From Candidatus Saccharimonadota bacterium (lineage in GTDB: Bacteria > Patescibacteriota > Saccharimonadia > Saccharimonadales > Saccharimonadaceae), in assembly GCA_003545655.1 (NCBI GenBank), contig DODJ01000068.1, positions 1-5,696 of the forward strand: DNA of 5,696 nucleotides, given 5' to 3'. A model generated the notes under the pieces. The model saw only the letters and a program-made list of their open reading frames with translations, searched no databases and was not told where the DNA came from. How positions within the stretch are numbered: the first letter of the stretch is position 1; every line of letters starts with the position of its first letter. The position numbers and the translations under genes were made by a program. Shown here piece by piece: positions 1 to 5,696 of the stretch.

Positions 1-1
1 T

Positions 2-112
2 GGCGCTCAGGTGCGCCGCTGGATGGAACTCTATGGGTATTGCCAACTTGTGCCACTTAAGACGGCGCTGCCGGTATGGCGCGCGCATCACCTATCAGAG
101 GTCGATACCTAA
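2..112 (+). CDS. 3' end of an unidentified upstream gene (partial)
   Basis: A reading frame open from the window edge gives 36 codons and ends in TAA at 110-112. The visible C-terminus contains RRWMELYG, LVPLKTALPVW and ends HHLSEVDT. It has ordinary soluble-protein composition with several Trp, Tyr and His residues and no obvious membrane segment. I do not recognise the family from this fragment. It lies on the same strand as the glucan operon, but 150 bp containing a convincing promoter separate them, so it is probably a different transcription unit. The other + frame open at the edge stops at position 60. The fragment is short enough that chance cannot be excluded. Confidence 0.45.
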   Translation, partial: GAQVRRWMELYGYCQLVPLKTALPVWRAHHLSEVDT

Positions 113-144
113 AGGTGTGGATAAATAGCCAATTTTGCCTATTT

Positions 145-178
145 TAAGCGTAAGTACTGTTGTAAATGCCTACGCTTA
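145..178. repeat. perfect 8-bp inverted repeat overlapping the operon promoter (possible operator)
   Basis: TAAGCGTA at 145-152 is the exact reverse complement of TACGCTTA at 171-178, with 18 bp between the arms. The left arm lies just upstream of the -35 box and the right arm lies in the spacer between -35 and -10. A protein bound to both arms would cover the promoter, so a repressor operator is a reasonable reading. Because transcription would start downstream of both arms, it is unlikely to act as an RNA hairpin in the operon's own transcript. No regulator gene is visible in the window. Confidence 0.4.
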
Positions 179-188
179 CCACTATAAT
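160..188 (+). promoter_or_regulatory. sigma70-type promoter of the glucan operon
   Basis: TTGTAA at 160-165 (4 of 6 matches to TTGACA) is separated by exactly 17 bp from a perfect TATAAT at 183-188. Transcription would start near 194-196, leaving a leader of roughly 68 nt before the glycosyltransferase start at 263. It is the only convincing promoter I see ahead of the four + strand genes. Confidence 0.75.
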
Positions 189-226
189 CATGGCTAAAGA
201 CTGGGCAAAAAAATGAACAAGGAGCG

Positions 227-254
227 TTACGATTGTCCTAGGGGAATATCGTAA
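227..254 (+). promoter_or_regulatory. possible leader hairpin abutting the ribosome binding site of the first gene
   Basis: TTACGAT at 227-233 pairs perfectly with ATCGTAA at 248-254. Inside, TCC (236-238) can pair with GGA (243-245), leaving a 4-nt loop and a small internal loop. The outer arm ends directly at the Shine-Dalgarno-like GAGGG (255-259), which is only 3-4 nt from the ATG at 263. In RNA this could influence ribosome access, but it is a short AT-containing stem and may be chance. Confidence 0.3.
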
Positions 255-262
255 GAGGGAAT

Positions 263-1489
263 ATGAAATTATTGATGCTAGGCTGGGAGCTGCCTCCACA
301 CAATAGTGGCGGACTAGGTGTTGCCTGTTTCCATCTTGCCAAGGCATTGGCCTACAAGGGTACAAGCATTGATTTTATCGTCCCGTACTCGGCAAAGCAC
401 GAGAATATCGACTTTATGAATGTTCATAGCGCAACAACCCTTTCTCCACTTCATAAATTTGGTATGGGCGCGTATGATAGCTCGTTTCTTATAGAAACAA
501 TAGAACCCAATAATCCTGCGGAGTCATCCAGTACTATTCGCTCTATTCAAAAACGCTATGTACAGTTTGTTGAACAATTCGTCACAAAGAACGACTTTGA
601 TACCATTCACGCGCACGATTGGCTTACTATGGAAGCAGGTATACGCGCCAAGGAGCTCACCGACAAGCCTCTTATTGTACACGTGCACGCTACCGAATTT
701 GACCGTGCAGGTGGCAATAGTGGTAATCCTATCGTGCATGAAATCGAGTACCAGGGGCTTATGATGGCAGATCGTATTCTAGCGGTTAGTGAAGCAACTA
801 AGCGCATTATTGTCGAAAAGTACGGTATTCCTGCAAGTAAAATAGAGGTCGTTTACAACGCTATCGACACCGCGAGCTTTGACGACGGGTACGAATATGA
901 CCGCCGCACGTACCGTTACCTCGAAGGCCTCAAGCAAGAAGGATATACTATCGTGAGTGCAATCACCCGCCTTACCGTTCAAAAGGGGCTCGTACACTTA
1001 GTCCGTAGCATGGCTAAGGCAATCGACAAATACGACCGTATGGTACTTCTACTCGCAGGTGACGGCGAACAGCGTGACGAGCTTATCCAGCTTGTTGCTG
1101 ACCTTGGTATATCCGACAAAGTTTTCTTTACGGGCTTCGTTCGAGGAAAACAGTGGCGAGATGCCTACAGCGTATCCGATGTCTTTGTATTAAGTTCTAT
1201 CAGTGAGCCGTTTGGTCTAACCGCTCTAGAGGCAGCACATCATGATAACGCGCTTATTATTACCCGCCAGTCGGGGGTTGGTGAAGTACTTAGCAGTATT
1301 TTTCGCTACGACTTTTGGGACGAAGACCGTCTTGCCGATCAACTGGTGGGCATTGCCACCTCTAGCGCGCTTAAAGAATCGCTTCGAAAAAATGTCACGT
1401 ATGAATATGCACGCATCTCATGGCACGATGTAGCTGCACAATGTATTGGTCTTTACACCCAGCACACAAAACAAGAGGCCTTTGTATGA
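263..1489 (+). CDS. GT-B fold glycosyltransferase (family 4 / glycogen synthase-like)
   Basis: This is a predicted retaining glycosyltransferase that would use a nucleotide sugar to build or extend a glucan. Its 408 residues read as two Rossmann-like halves. The N-terminal domain opens with GWELPP and GGLG (residues 16-19) and contains HAHDW (116-120). The C-terminal domain has the RLTVQKGL donor-site segment (236-243, with R236 and K241), AGDGE (265-269) and the E-x7-E motif EPFGLTALE (E315 and E323). The length is nearer GT4 enzymes than the roughly 470-500 residues of bacterial GlgA (GT5), and the GT5 N-terminal KxGGL lysine is replaced by Asn14. Partnership with GH57 and GH15 genes favours an alpha-glucan role, but the donor (ADP- or UDP-glucose) and exact product cannot be read from the sequence. 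The ATG is preceded by GAGGG at 255-259; an in-frame upstream TTG is followed by a stop, so no longer start is possible. There is no signal peptide. Its TGA stop overlaps the next gene's ATG. Confidence 0.88.
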   Translation: MKLLMLGWELPPHNSGGLGVACFHLAKALAYKGTSIDFIVPYSAKHENIDFMNVHSATTLSPLHKFGMGAYDSSFLIETIEPNNPAESSSTIRSIQKRYVQFVEQFVTKNDFDTIHAHDWLTMEAGIRAKELTDKPLIVHVHATEFDRAGGNSGNPIVHEIEYQGLMMADRILAVSEATKRIIVEKYGIPASKIEVVYNAIDTASFDDGYEYDRRTYRYLEGLKQEGYTIVSAITRLTVQKGLVHLVRSMAKAIDKYDRMVLLLAGDGEQRDELIQLVADLGISDKVFFTGFVRGKQWRDAYSVSDVFVLSSISEPFGLTALEAAHHDNALIITRQSGVGEVLSSIFRYDFWDEDRLADQLVGIATSSALKESLRKNVTYEYARISWHDVAAQCIGLYTQHTKQEAFV

Positions 1490-2715
1490 GTAAACGCGGC
1501 ATAACGCTGTATATGCATGTTCACCAACCGTATCGTGTACGCGAATACAGTGTGTTTGATGCATCGGTAAACCACAACTATTTCACCGACCCCGACGTTC
1601 TCAGCAACCGCAATAACCAGAAAATATTCAACAAGGTGGCTGACAAGTCGTATAGGCCAATGAACGCCCTTCTAGAAAAACTCCTTTCTACCCATCCAGA
1701 CTTCAAAGTTTCACTTAGTATTACCGGTACCTTTATTGACCAAGCTGCCGAATGGGCACCCGATGTACTTGAAAGTTTTCAACGCTTAGTAAAAACCGGA
1801 AAGGTAGAAATTGTCGCCGAAACGTACTATCATTCGCTTGCCTTCTTCTACAGCCGAGATGAGTTTGAACGCCAAGTAGACGCACATAGGGCGAAAATTC
1901 GTGAGGTATTCGGTGTCGAAACCAACGTTTTTCGCAACACCGAACTTTCATACAATGACGAACTTGCCAAATGGGCTGATGACTATGGGTTTAAGGGGAT
2001 ATTAGCCGAAGGGTGGGATCCCATCCTTGATTGGCGCAGCCCCAACTTCGTGTATCGCCCCGAAGGTACCGAAAATATATCACTCCTCCTAAAAAACTAC
2101 AAACTCAGCGATGATCTTGCCTTTCGATTTAGTAACCGGTCGTGGCAAGAGTGGCCGCTTACTGCTGATAAGTACACTTCTTGGGTTGAATCGTCCATTC
2201 GCGACCAGCCCCTCGTTAACCTCTTTATGGATTATGAAACCTTTGGCGAGCACCAATGGCACGATACTGGCATATTTGAATTCTTCGAAGAATTCGTTAG
2301 CCGCTGGCTACATGACGAAAATAATACCTTTTACACCGTTTCCGAAGCTATTGATGCACACGAACCCGCCGGTAGCCTTAGTATGCCGTACACCGTTACC
2401 TGGGCTGACAGCGAACGCGATCTAAGTGCCTGGCTTGGCAATAGTATGCAGCACGAGGCAATGAAACACCTCTATGCGCTTGAAGCTGATGTATTGCGTT
2501 CGAATGACGGTGAGCTTATTTCTGATTGGCGCAAACTGCAAACCTCAGACCATGCATACTACATGTGCACAAAATGGTTCACCGACGGTGATGTTCATGC
2601 TTATTTCAGCCCATACGACTCACCCTACGACGCCTTCTTGTACTATATAAACGCTATCCGCGATGTACGCTGGCGCTTACATGAAGATCATAAGGCAGGG
2701 GGGTTAAGTGGCTAG
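1486..2715 (+). CDS. glycoside hydrolase family 57, alpha-amylase-like
   Basis: This is a predicted retaining alpha-glucan-active enzyme, most likely an endo-acting alpha-amylase in the cytoplasm. The 409-residue protein shows the GH57 signature regions in order: HVHQPYR near the N-terminus (11-17), ETYYHSL (112-118), FRNTELSYND (149-158) with E153 as likely nucleophile, and FMDYETFGEH (247-256) with D249 as likely acid/base. The spacing of these two residues (96) resembles that in characterised GH57 enzymes such as Thermococcus litoralis glucanotransferase (E123/D214). The C-terminal helical part includes WLGNSMQHEA and HAYFSPYDSPYDAF. It is shorter than the GH57 branching enzymes (DUF1957 type, about 520 residues or more), so amylase is preferred; glucanotransferase activity remains possible. 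I chose the ATG at 1486 over an in-frame ATG at 1420 because it is preceded by AAGAGG with 7-nt spacing, forms a classic ATGA overlap with the upstream gene, and sits right at the conserved N-terminus. There is no signal peptide. Confidence 0.9.
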   Translation: MSKRGITLYMHVHQPYRVREYSVFDASVNHNYFTDPDVLSNRNNQKIFNKVADKSYRPMNALLEKLLSTHPDFKVSLSITGTFIDQAAEWAPDVLESFQRLVKTGKVEIVAETYYHSLAFFYSRDEFERQVDAHRAKIREVFGVETNVFRNTELSYNDELAKWADDYGFKGILAEGWDPILDWRSPNFVYRPEGTENISLLLKNYKLSDDLAFRFSNRSWQEWPLTADKYTSWVESSIRDQPLVNLFMDYETFGEHQWHDTGIFEFFEEFVSRWLHDENNTFYTVSEAIDAHEPAGSLSMPYTVTWADSERDLSAWLGNSMQHEAMKHLYALEADVLRSNDGELISDWRKLQTSDHAYYMCTKWFTDGDVHAYFSPYDSPYDAFLYYINAIRDVRWRLHEDHKAGGLSG

Positions 2716-4648
2716 ACCAATCGTCCTCTCTAACGGAGAGCTCCACGTTGGACTAAATATTTTCGGGGTGGTGCACGACTTCTACTACCCTTATGTGGGC
2801 TTTGAAAACCATGCCGCAGGCCAAGGGTTACGACATAAACTTGGGGTGTACGTAGATAACGTACTAAGCTGGACGGACGATGGGGCGTGGACGTTCGAGT
2901 TTCATTATCCGCACACTGCACTTATTGGCCATACGACCGCCCGTAACGACAGCCTCGGTATTGTACTTGAAATGGACGACATAGTCGATGCCGAGATGAA
3001 TGCTTTCATTCGCAATATCCATGTCATAAATACCGCCGACAGACCACGTGATATAAAAGTTTTCACCTACCAGGCCTTTGCTATTGGTGATTCGCGCAGC
3101 AACACCGATACCGCCCAGTATCTTCCCGACAGCAACGCTATCTTGCATTACCGCGGACGTCGCGCATTCATTGTATCAGGCTACACTGACGACACACCCT
3201 TTGACCAGTTCTCTATTGGCCTTTTTGGAAGCGACGATCATCAAGGTACCTTCCGTGACGCTGAAGACGGCGAACTTTCGGGCAACGTTGTCGAGCATGG
3301 GCGTGTTGATTCGGCGCTACGTTTTAGTGTATCCGTAGATGCACATTCATCAAAACGGGTACACTACTGGATCGCTGCCGGCATGAACAACCGCGAAGCG
3401 CTCTATGTGCATAAGCAAATTCAAGATAACGGAGTATTCGATCGTATTCATGCAACCGCCAACTGGTGGCACACTTGGCTTCAGCCTGCTATTGAAACTG
3501 CTAAGAAACTTCCCGTAGAACATCAAGATCGTTTCATTGAAAGTGTAATGGTTATTAAGTCGCAAATAGATAAACGCGGGGCTATTATTGCTAGCACCGA
3601 CAGCACGTTACTCAACTACTCAAAAGACAACTACGCCTACTGTTGGCCGCGTGACGGCGCAAATACTATTTGGCCACTCATTCGCCTTGGCTACTACGAT
3701 GAAGCCTACCGATTTTTCGAATTCTGCCAGCGCGCACTTCACCCTGGCGGATACTTAATGCATAAATACCGCGCCGACGGCGCCCTAGGGAGCAGCTGGC
3801 ACCCCTACGTGCATGGCGACACCATCTCGCCTCCAATTCAAGAAGATGAAACGGCGCTTGTTGTCTTCGTATTCGTACAGTTCTACCATCTCTCTAAGGA
3901 CAGTCGCCTTATCAAAGACTTTTATCATTCGCTGATTCGCCCTATGGCCGATTTTATGGCAGACTTCATCGACGAGACCACGGGGCTTCCAAAGCCAAGT
4001 TACGACCTATGGGAAGAGCGCTTTCTCATTAATACCCATACAACCGCAGTTACCCATGCCGCCCTTATCGCTGCATCGGAGCTTGCGGGTGTTGCTGGCG
4101 ATAACGAAAGTGCAGTAAAATGGCGCACCGCCGCTGAAGACATCCAAACCGCAGCGCAAAAGCACCTGTTTAACGAGGATCGACAGGTACTCTACCGCGG
4201 GCTTATCGTTGAAAACGACGATATCCATTACGACGCTACTATAGATACTGCCGCGATCTATGGCTCGTTCCTGTTTGGGCTATTCGCAAGTGACAGCCAC
4301 GAAATTACCGCCTCAATTGCAACAATGACGCGCGTATTTAATACCTCAGAAGACAGGCCCGGTCTGCCTCGCTACGAAAACGACACCTACCGCCGTGAGA
4401 GCGAAGGTATTACCGGTAACTGGTGGTATATTACTACCCTATGGCATGCACAATACGCCATCGAGACTGGCTTGTCAGAAAAATCCTTGCCGTATCTTCA
4501 ATGGATTATTGACCATGCGATGAGTACTGGTATGATGGGCGAGCAAATTGAGCCTATCACAGACACCGTAATCTCACCTGCACCCCTTACCTGGTCACAT
4601 GCCGAGTATCTCTCAACCCTCATAGACTACCTCGGTCGGGAGCGATAA
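2708..4648 (+). CDS. glycoside hydrolase family 15, glucoamylase-like
   Basis: This is a predicted inverting exo-glucosidase that would release glucose from the non-reducing ends of alpha-glucans. The 646 residues show the two-domain layout of prokaryotic GH15 enzymes. An N-terminal beta-sandwich (about 1-250) opens with LSNGELHVGLN and DFYYPYVGFENH. An (alpha/alpha)6 barrel (about 270-640) follows, containing YCWPRDGA (311-318), YDLWEER (432-438, E437 the likely general acid) and GEQ (611-613, E612 the likely general base), then APLTWSHAEYL near the end. Length and catalytic spacing match bacterial/archaeal glucoamylases; GH15 also includes trehalases and dextran glucosidases, so the substrate is inferred mainly from the neighbours. 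The start is GTG at 2708, overlapping the GH57 gene by 8 bp, with an AGGGGG-type ribosome site just upstream. The first in-frame ATG is about 90 codons in and would delete conserved sequence. No signal peptide is visible, so it probably acts in the cytoplasm. Confidence 0.92.
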   Translation: MARPIVLSNGELHVGLNIFGVVHDFYYPYVGFENHAAGQGLRHKLGVYVDNVLSWTDDGAWTFEFHYPHTALIGHTTARNDSLGIVLEMDDIVDAEMNAFIRNIHVINTADRPRDIKVFTYQAFAIGDSRSNTDTAQYLPDSNAILHYRGRRAFIVSGYTDDTPFDQFSIGLFGSDDHQGTFRDAEDGELSGNVVEHGRVDSALRFSVSVDAHSSKRVHYWIAAGMNNREALYVHKQIQDNGVFDRIHATANWWHTWLQPAIETAKKLPVEHQDRFIESVMVIKSQIDKRGAIIASTDSTLLNYSKDNYAYCWPRDGANTIWPLIRLGYYDEAYRFFEFCQRALHPGGYLMHKYRADGALGSSWHPYVHGDTISPPIQEDETALVVFVFVQFYHLSKDSRLIKDFYHSLIRPMADFMADFIDETTGLPKPSYDLWEERFLINTHTTAVTHAALIAASELAGVAGDNESAVKWRTAAEDIQTAAQKHLFNEDRQVLYRGLIVENDDIHYDATIDTAAIYGSFLFGLFASDSHEITASIATMTRVFNTSEDRPGLPRYENDTYRRESEGITGNWWYITTLWHAQYAIETGLSEKSLPYLQWIIDHAMSTGMMGEQIEPITDTVISPAPLTWSHAEYLSTLIDYLGRER

Positions 4649-4655
4649 CGCTACC

Positions 4656-5315
4656 ATGGTATGGCGCCGCATAACAAAAGGCTTACACACCCGCGCACAC
4701 AAGCGGGCGCGAACCCTAAAAGCCTTTGCCGACTCTATCGGACTTGTCTATTTTGGGCGTATGCACCAACATGAAGACGAATACGATGCTATTCGCGGGT
4801 TTACCGCTTCTCTTACCCACACTGACAGTCACTACGCAGTCGGGACGTACAACGGCTTTGATATTCGCCTCGTTGATCGTTCTGATCGTGTTTCCGCTCC
4901 GTCAGGCCATACCCGCCACCACCAATGGATACTATTTGAGGTCGACCTTGAGCTCCCTGATGTTCCTCACCTTTTTTTCGTACCTACAGGTCACACCGAG
5001 GGAAGTTACCATCAGCTTTTTACCGCACAGCCACATTTACAACCCATAAACTCACTTCTCTCTCATCACAGTCCCGAGTTTCATGGTCGATATCAGATAC
5101 TAGCACGTGCAACGCATCTGCATAAAATTGAAGAGCTTTTTACCTCTCCCCTTATTGTCGGTATCGGCGCACGGTTCTGGCCGCACGCAATTGAATTGCA
5201 CCACTCTAAACTATACGTCTATCTGCCAGGGGCCGCGATAAGCAAAACACTCCTCGAAACGACGATGGCTGCAACTCTGTGGCTTGCTAATACCCTTTCA
5301 CCCCGAGAAGAATAA
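4656..5315 (+). CDS. histidine-rich conserved-looking protein of unknown function
   Basis: I do not recognise this 219-residue protein with confidence. It starts 7 bp after the GH15 stop and so belongs to the operon. The nearest Shine-Dalgarno-like stretch (GGGAG, 4638-4642) is 13 nt away, suggesting translation by reinitiation. The first 22 residues are strongly basic, with many Arg, Lys and His. A mixed alpha/beta-looking body follows, with GLVYFGRM (29-36), HYAVGTYNGFDIRLVDR (59-75), FEVDLELPDVPHLFFVP (94-110) and IGARFWPHAIELHHSKLYVYLP (170-191). The protein has 21 histidines (about 10%) and no cysteine. I see no membrane segment, signal peptide or glycosidase motif. The alternation of a small-molecule-like beta region with a closing LYVYLP strand loosely recalls DUF3137-type proteins, but this is only an impression. 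Codon style matches its neighbours, which argues against recent transfer. A role in binding or regulating the glucan enzymes is inference from position only. Confidence 0.8.
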   Translation: MVWRRITKGLHTRAHKRARTLKAFADSIGLVYFGRMHQHEDEYDAIRGFTASLTHTDSHYAVGTYNGFDIRLVDRSDRVSAPSGHTRHHQWILFEVDLELPDVPHLFFVPTGHTEGSYHQLFTAQPHLQPINSLLSHHSPEFHGRYQILARATHLHKIEELFTSPLIVGIGARFWPHAIELHHSKLYVYLPGAAISKTLLETTMAATLWLANTLSPREE

Positions 5316-5318
5316 GCA

Positions 5319-5343
5319 AACGCCCCAGCAGATGTGGGGCGTT
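5319..5343 (-). terminator. intrinsic terminator of rpmG, possibly shared with the convergent operon
   Basis: AACGCCCCA (5319-5327) pairs perfectly with TGGGGCGTT (5335-5343) around a 7-nt loop, giving a 9-bp GC-rich stem. Read on the - strand it lies 25 nt after the rpmG stop and its 3' side runs into TTTGCTTATT, a short U-rich tail. Read on the + strand, 3 nt after the last operon gene, the stem is followed by GGGTATGC with no U-tract. It therefore looks mainly like the rpmG terminator; the + strand operon may use it only weakly. Confidence 0.7.
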
Positions 5344-5368
5344 GGGTATGCACGAAGGTATACTGCTA

Positions 5369-5575
5369 CTAGCTTTTTCGAGCTTTTACTTCGTTACGAC
5401 CAAGGTTCTTCTTGGTTTCAGTATATACCGCATGCTTACGCGCAATTGGGTCATACTTTTTGAGGCTGATTTTCTCAGTCGTGTTTTGCGTGTTTTTGGT
5501 AGTGTAGTAGGTACGGTGGCCGCTAAGCTCACTTACTAACCCGACCAACTTTCGCTTTGTATTCTTCTTTGCCAT
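5369..5575 (-). CDS. rpmG: 50S ribosomal protein bL33
   Basis: This is a small basic protein of the large ribosomal subunit, located near the tRNA exit site. The 68-residue product contains the bL33 core: MAKK start, LVSE, YYTTKNTQNT (23-32), EKISLKKYDP (34-43) and ARKHAVYTE (45-53). It has no cysteines, so it is the zinc-independent (C-minus) form. Most bL33 proteins have 49-55 residues; this one has about 13 extra residues at the C-terminus, rich in Lys, Arg and Asn. The ATG at 5575-5573 is preceded by AAGGGA (5580-5585) at 4-nt spacing. It is transcribed toward the glucan operon, from its own promoter and downstream of a tRNA gene on the same strand, an arrangement of tRNA plus rpmG seen in many bacteria. 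Confidence 0.93.
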   Translation of the reverse strand: MAKKNTKRKLVGLVSELSGHRTYYTTKNTQNTTEKISLKKYDPIARKHAVYTETKKNLGRNEVKARKS

Positions 5576-5619
5576 AACTTCCCTTATGTACGTTAGATAA
5601 TGAGGACTTTCAGGGGATA

Positions 5620-5648
5620 ATTATAGCAAAATTACGCTATTTCCGCAA
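5620..5648 (-). promoter_or_regulatory. promoter of rpmG with extended -10
   Basis: On the - strand TTGCGG (5648-5643, 3 of 6 matches) is followed after 17 bp by a perfect TATAAT (5625-5620). A TG one base before the hexamer gives an extended -10 (TGCTATAAT), which offsets the weak -35. Transcription would begin near 5613, leaving about 38 nt before the rpmG ATG. Confidence 0.7.
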
Positions 5649-5672
5649 GAGTCACCCTAGATCAAATAAAAA

Positions 5673-5696
5673 TGGAGCCACGATCGGGGCTTGAAC
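5673..5696 (-). tRNA. 3' end of a tRNA gene (partial, cut by window edge)
   Basis: Reverse-complementing the last 24 bases gives, in order, G53, the T-loop TTCAAGC (54-60), the 3' T-stem CCCGA, an acceptor strand TCGTGGC, discriminator T73 and an encoded CCA. Each element falls exactly at its canonical tRNA position. The 5' half and the anticodon are outside the window, so the amino acid cannot be read. A run of T with one A follows the CCA on this strand. tRNA-Thr is common next to rpmG in several phyla, but that is context only. Confidence 0.82.

Noticed and set aside
123..144. Weak hairpin AAATAG...CTATTT followed by TTAA, a possible terminator of the upstream partial gene
   Set aside because: The stem is almost all A-T with a C-C mismatch and a tiny loop; too weak to call.
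190..216. Eight-codon frame ATG GCT AAA ... TGA overlapping the 213 ATG
   Set aside because: Its ATG lies upstream of the predicted transcription start (about 194-196), so it would not be on the mRNA.
1420..1485. In-frame ATG at 1420 that would extend the GH57 protein by 22 residues
   Set aside because: It lies deep inside the glycosyltransferase, adds Cys-rich sequence unlike GH57 N-termini, and the ATG at 1486 has a good ribosome site and the ATGA overlap.
2864..3148. Antisense open frame of 94 codons within the GH15 gene
   Set aside because: No recognisable motifs or ribosome site, and it lies entirely opposite a well-supported coding region; the same applies to the other 60-107-codon antisense and out-of-frame stretches.
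263..5315. TGA recoded as glycine or tryptophan
   Set aside because: TGA ends the first gene exactly where the next begins, all Trp codons are TGG, and no enzyme needs read-through to be complete.
5399..5416. Small stem ACCAAG/CTTGGT followed by TTT on the + strand, as a terminator for the glucan operon
   Set aside because: Only 6 bp with moderate GC, inside the rpmG coding sequence, and explained by its codons.
1..5696. CRISPR arrays, insertion sequences, attachment sites or phage genes
   Set aside because: No regularly spaced repeats, transposase or integrase motifs, or terminal inverted repeats seen; coding style is uniform across the window.

Overview
The window carries a compact four-gene operon on the + strand for storage or use of an alpha-1,4-glucan (glycogen- or starch-like). 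It is followed by a convergent housekeeping segment on the - strand with ribosomal protein bL33 and the 3' end of a tRNA gene. GC content looks intermediate and the genes are tightly packed. Every tryptophan is TGG, and the TGA ending the first enzyme is overlapped by the next start codon, so TGA is a normal stop here and the Gracilibacteria/Absconditabacteria recoding does not apply. Gene content and style suggest an uncultured small-genome bacterium, with Saccharibacteria or another Patescibacteria lineage as my best guess. That placement is inference; no rRNA or other decisive marker is present.

Layout: positions 2-112 hold the last 36 codons of an unidentified + strand gene. Positions 113-262 are an intergenic region with a good sigma70-type promoter (TTGTAA, 17 bp, TATAAT). 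A perfect 8-bp inverted repeat straddles its -35 box, and a second inverted repeat lies against the ribosome binding site. From 263 to 5315 run a GT4/GT5-type glycosyltransferase, a GH57 alpha-amylase-like enzyme, a GH15 glucoamylase-like enzyme and a histidine-rich protein of unknown function. The junctions are a 4-bp ATGA overlap, an 8-bp overlap and a 7-bp gap, so the genes are almost certainly co-transcribed and probably translationally coupled. Positions 5319-5343 form a strong hairpin whose U-rich side faces the - strand. It therefore mainly terminates rpmG (5369-5575, -), which has its own extended -10 promoter at 5620-5648. The last 24 bases are the T-arm and acceptor end of a - strand tRNA with encoded CCA.

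How the genes work together: the glycosyltransferase could extend or transfer glucose onto a glucan. The GH57 enzyme would cut the chain internally and the GH15 enzyme would release glucose from chain ends. None of the three has a visible signal peptide, so this is probably cytoplasmic glucan turnover. The same combination of glycogen synthase, GH57 amylase and GH15 glucoamylase is known from archaea such as Methanocaldococcus jannaschii (MJ1606, MJ1611, MJ1610). I see no radically new system. The least explained items are the His-rich fourth gene and the structured promoter/leader.
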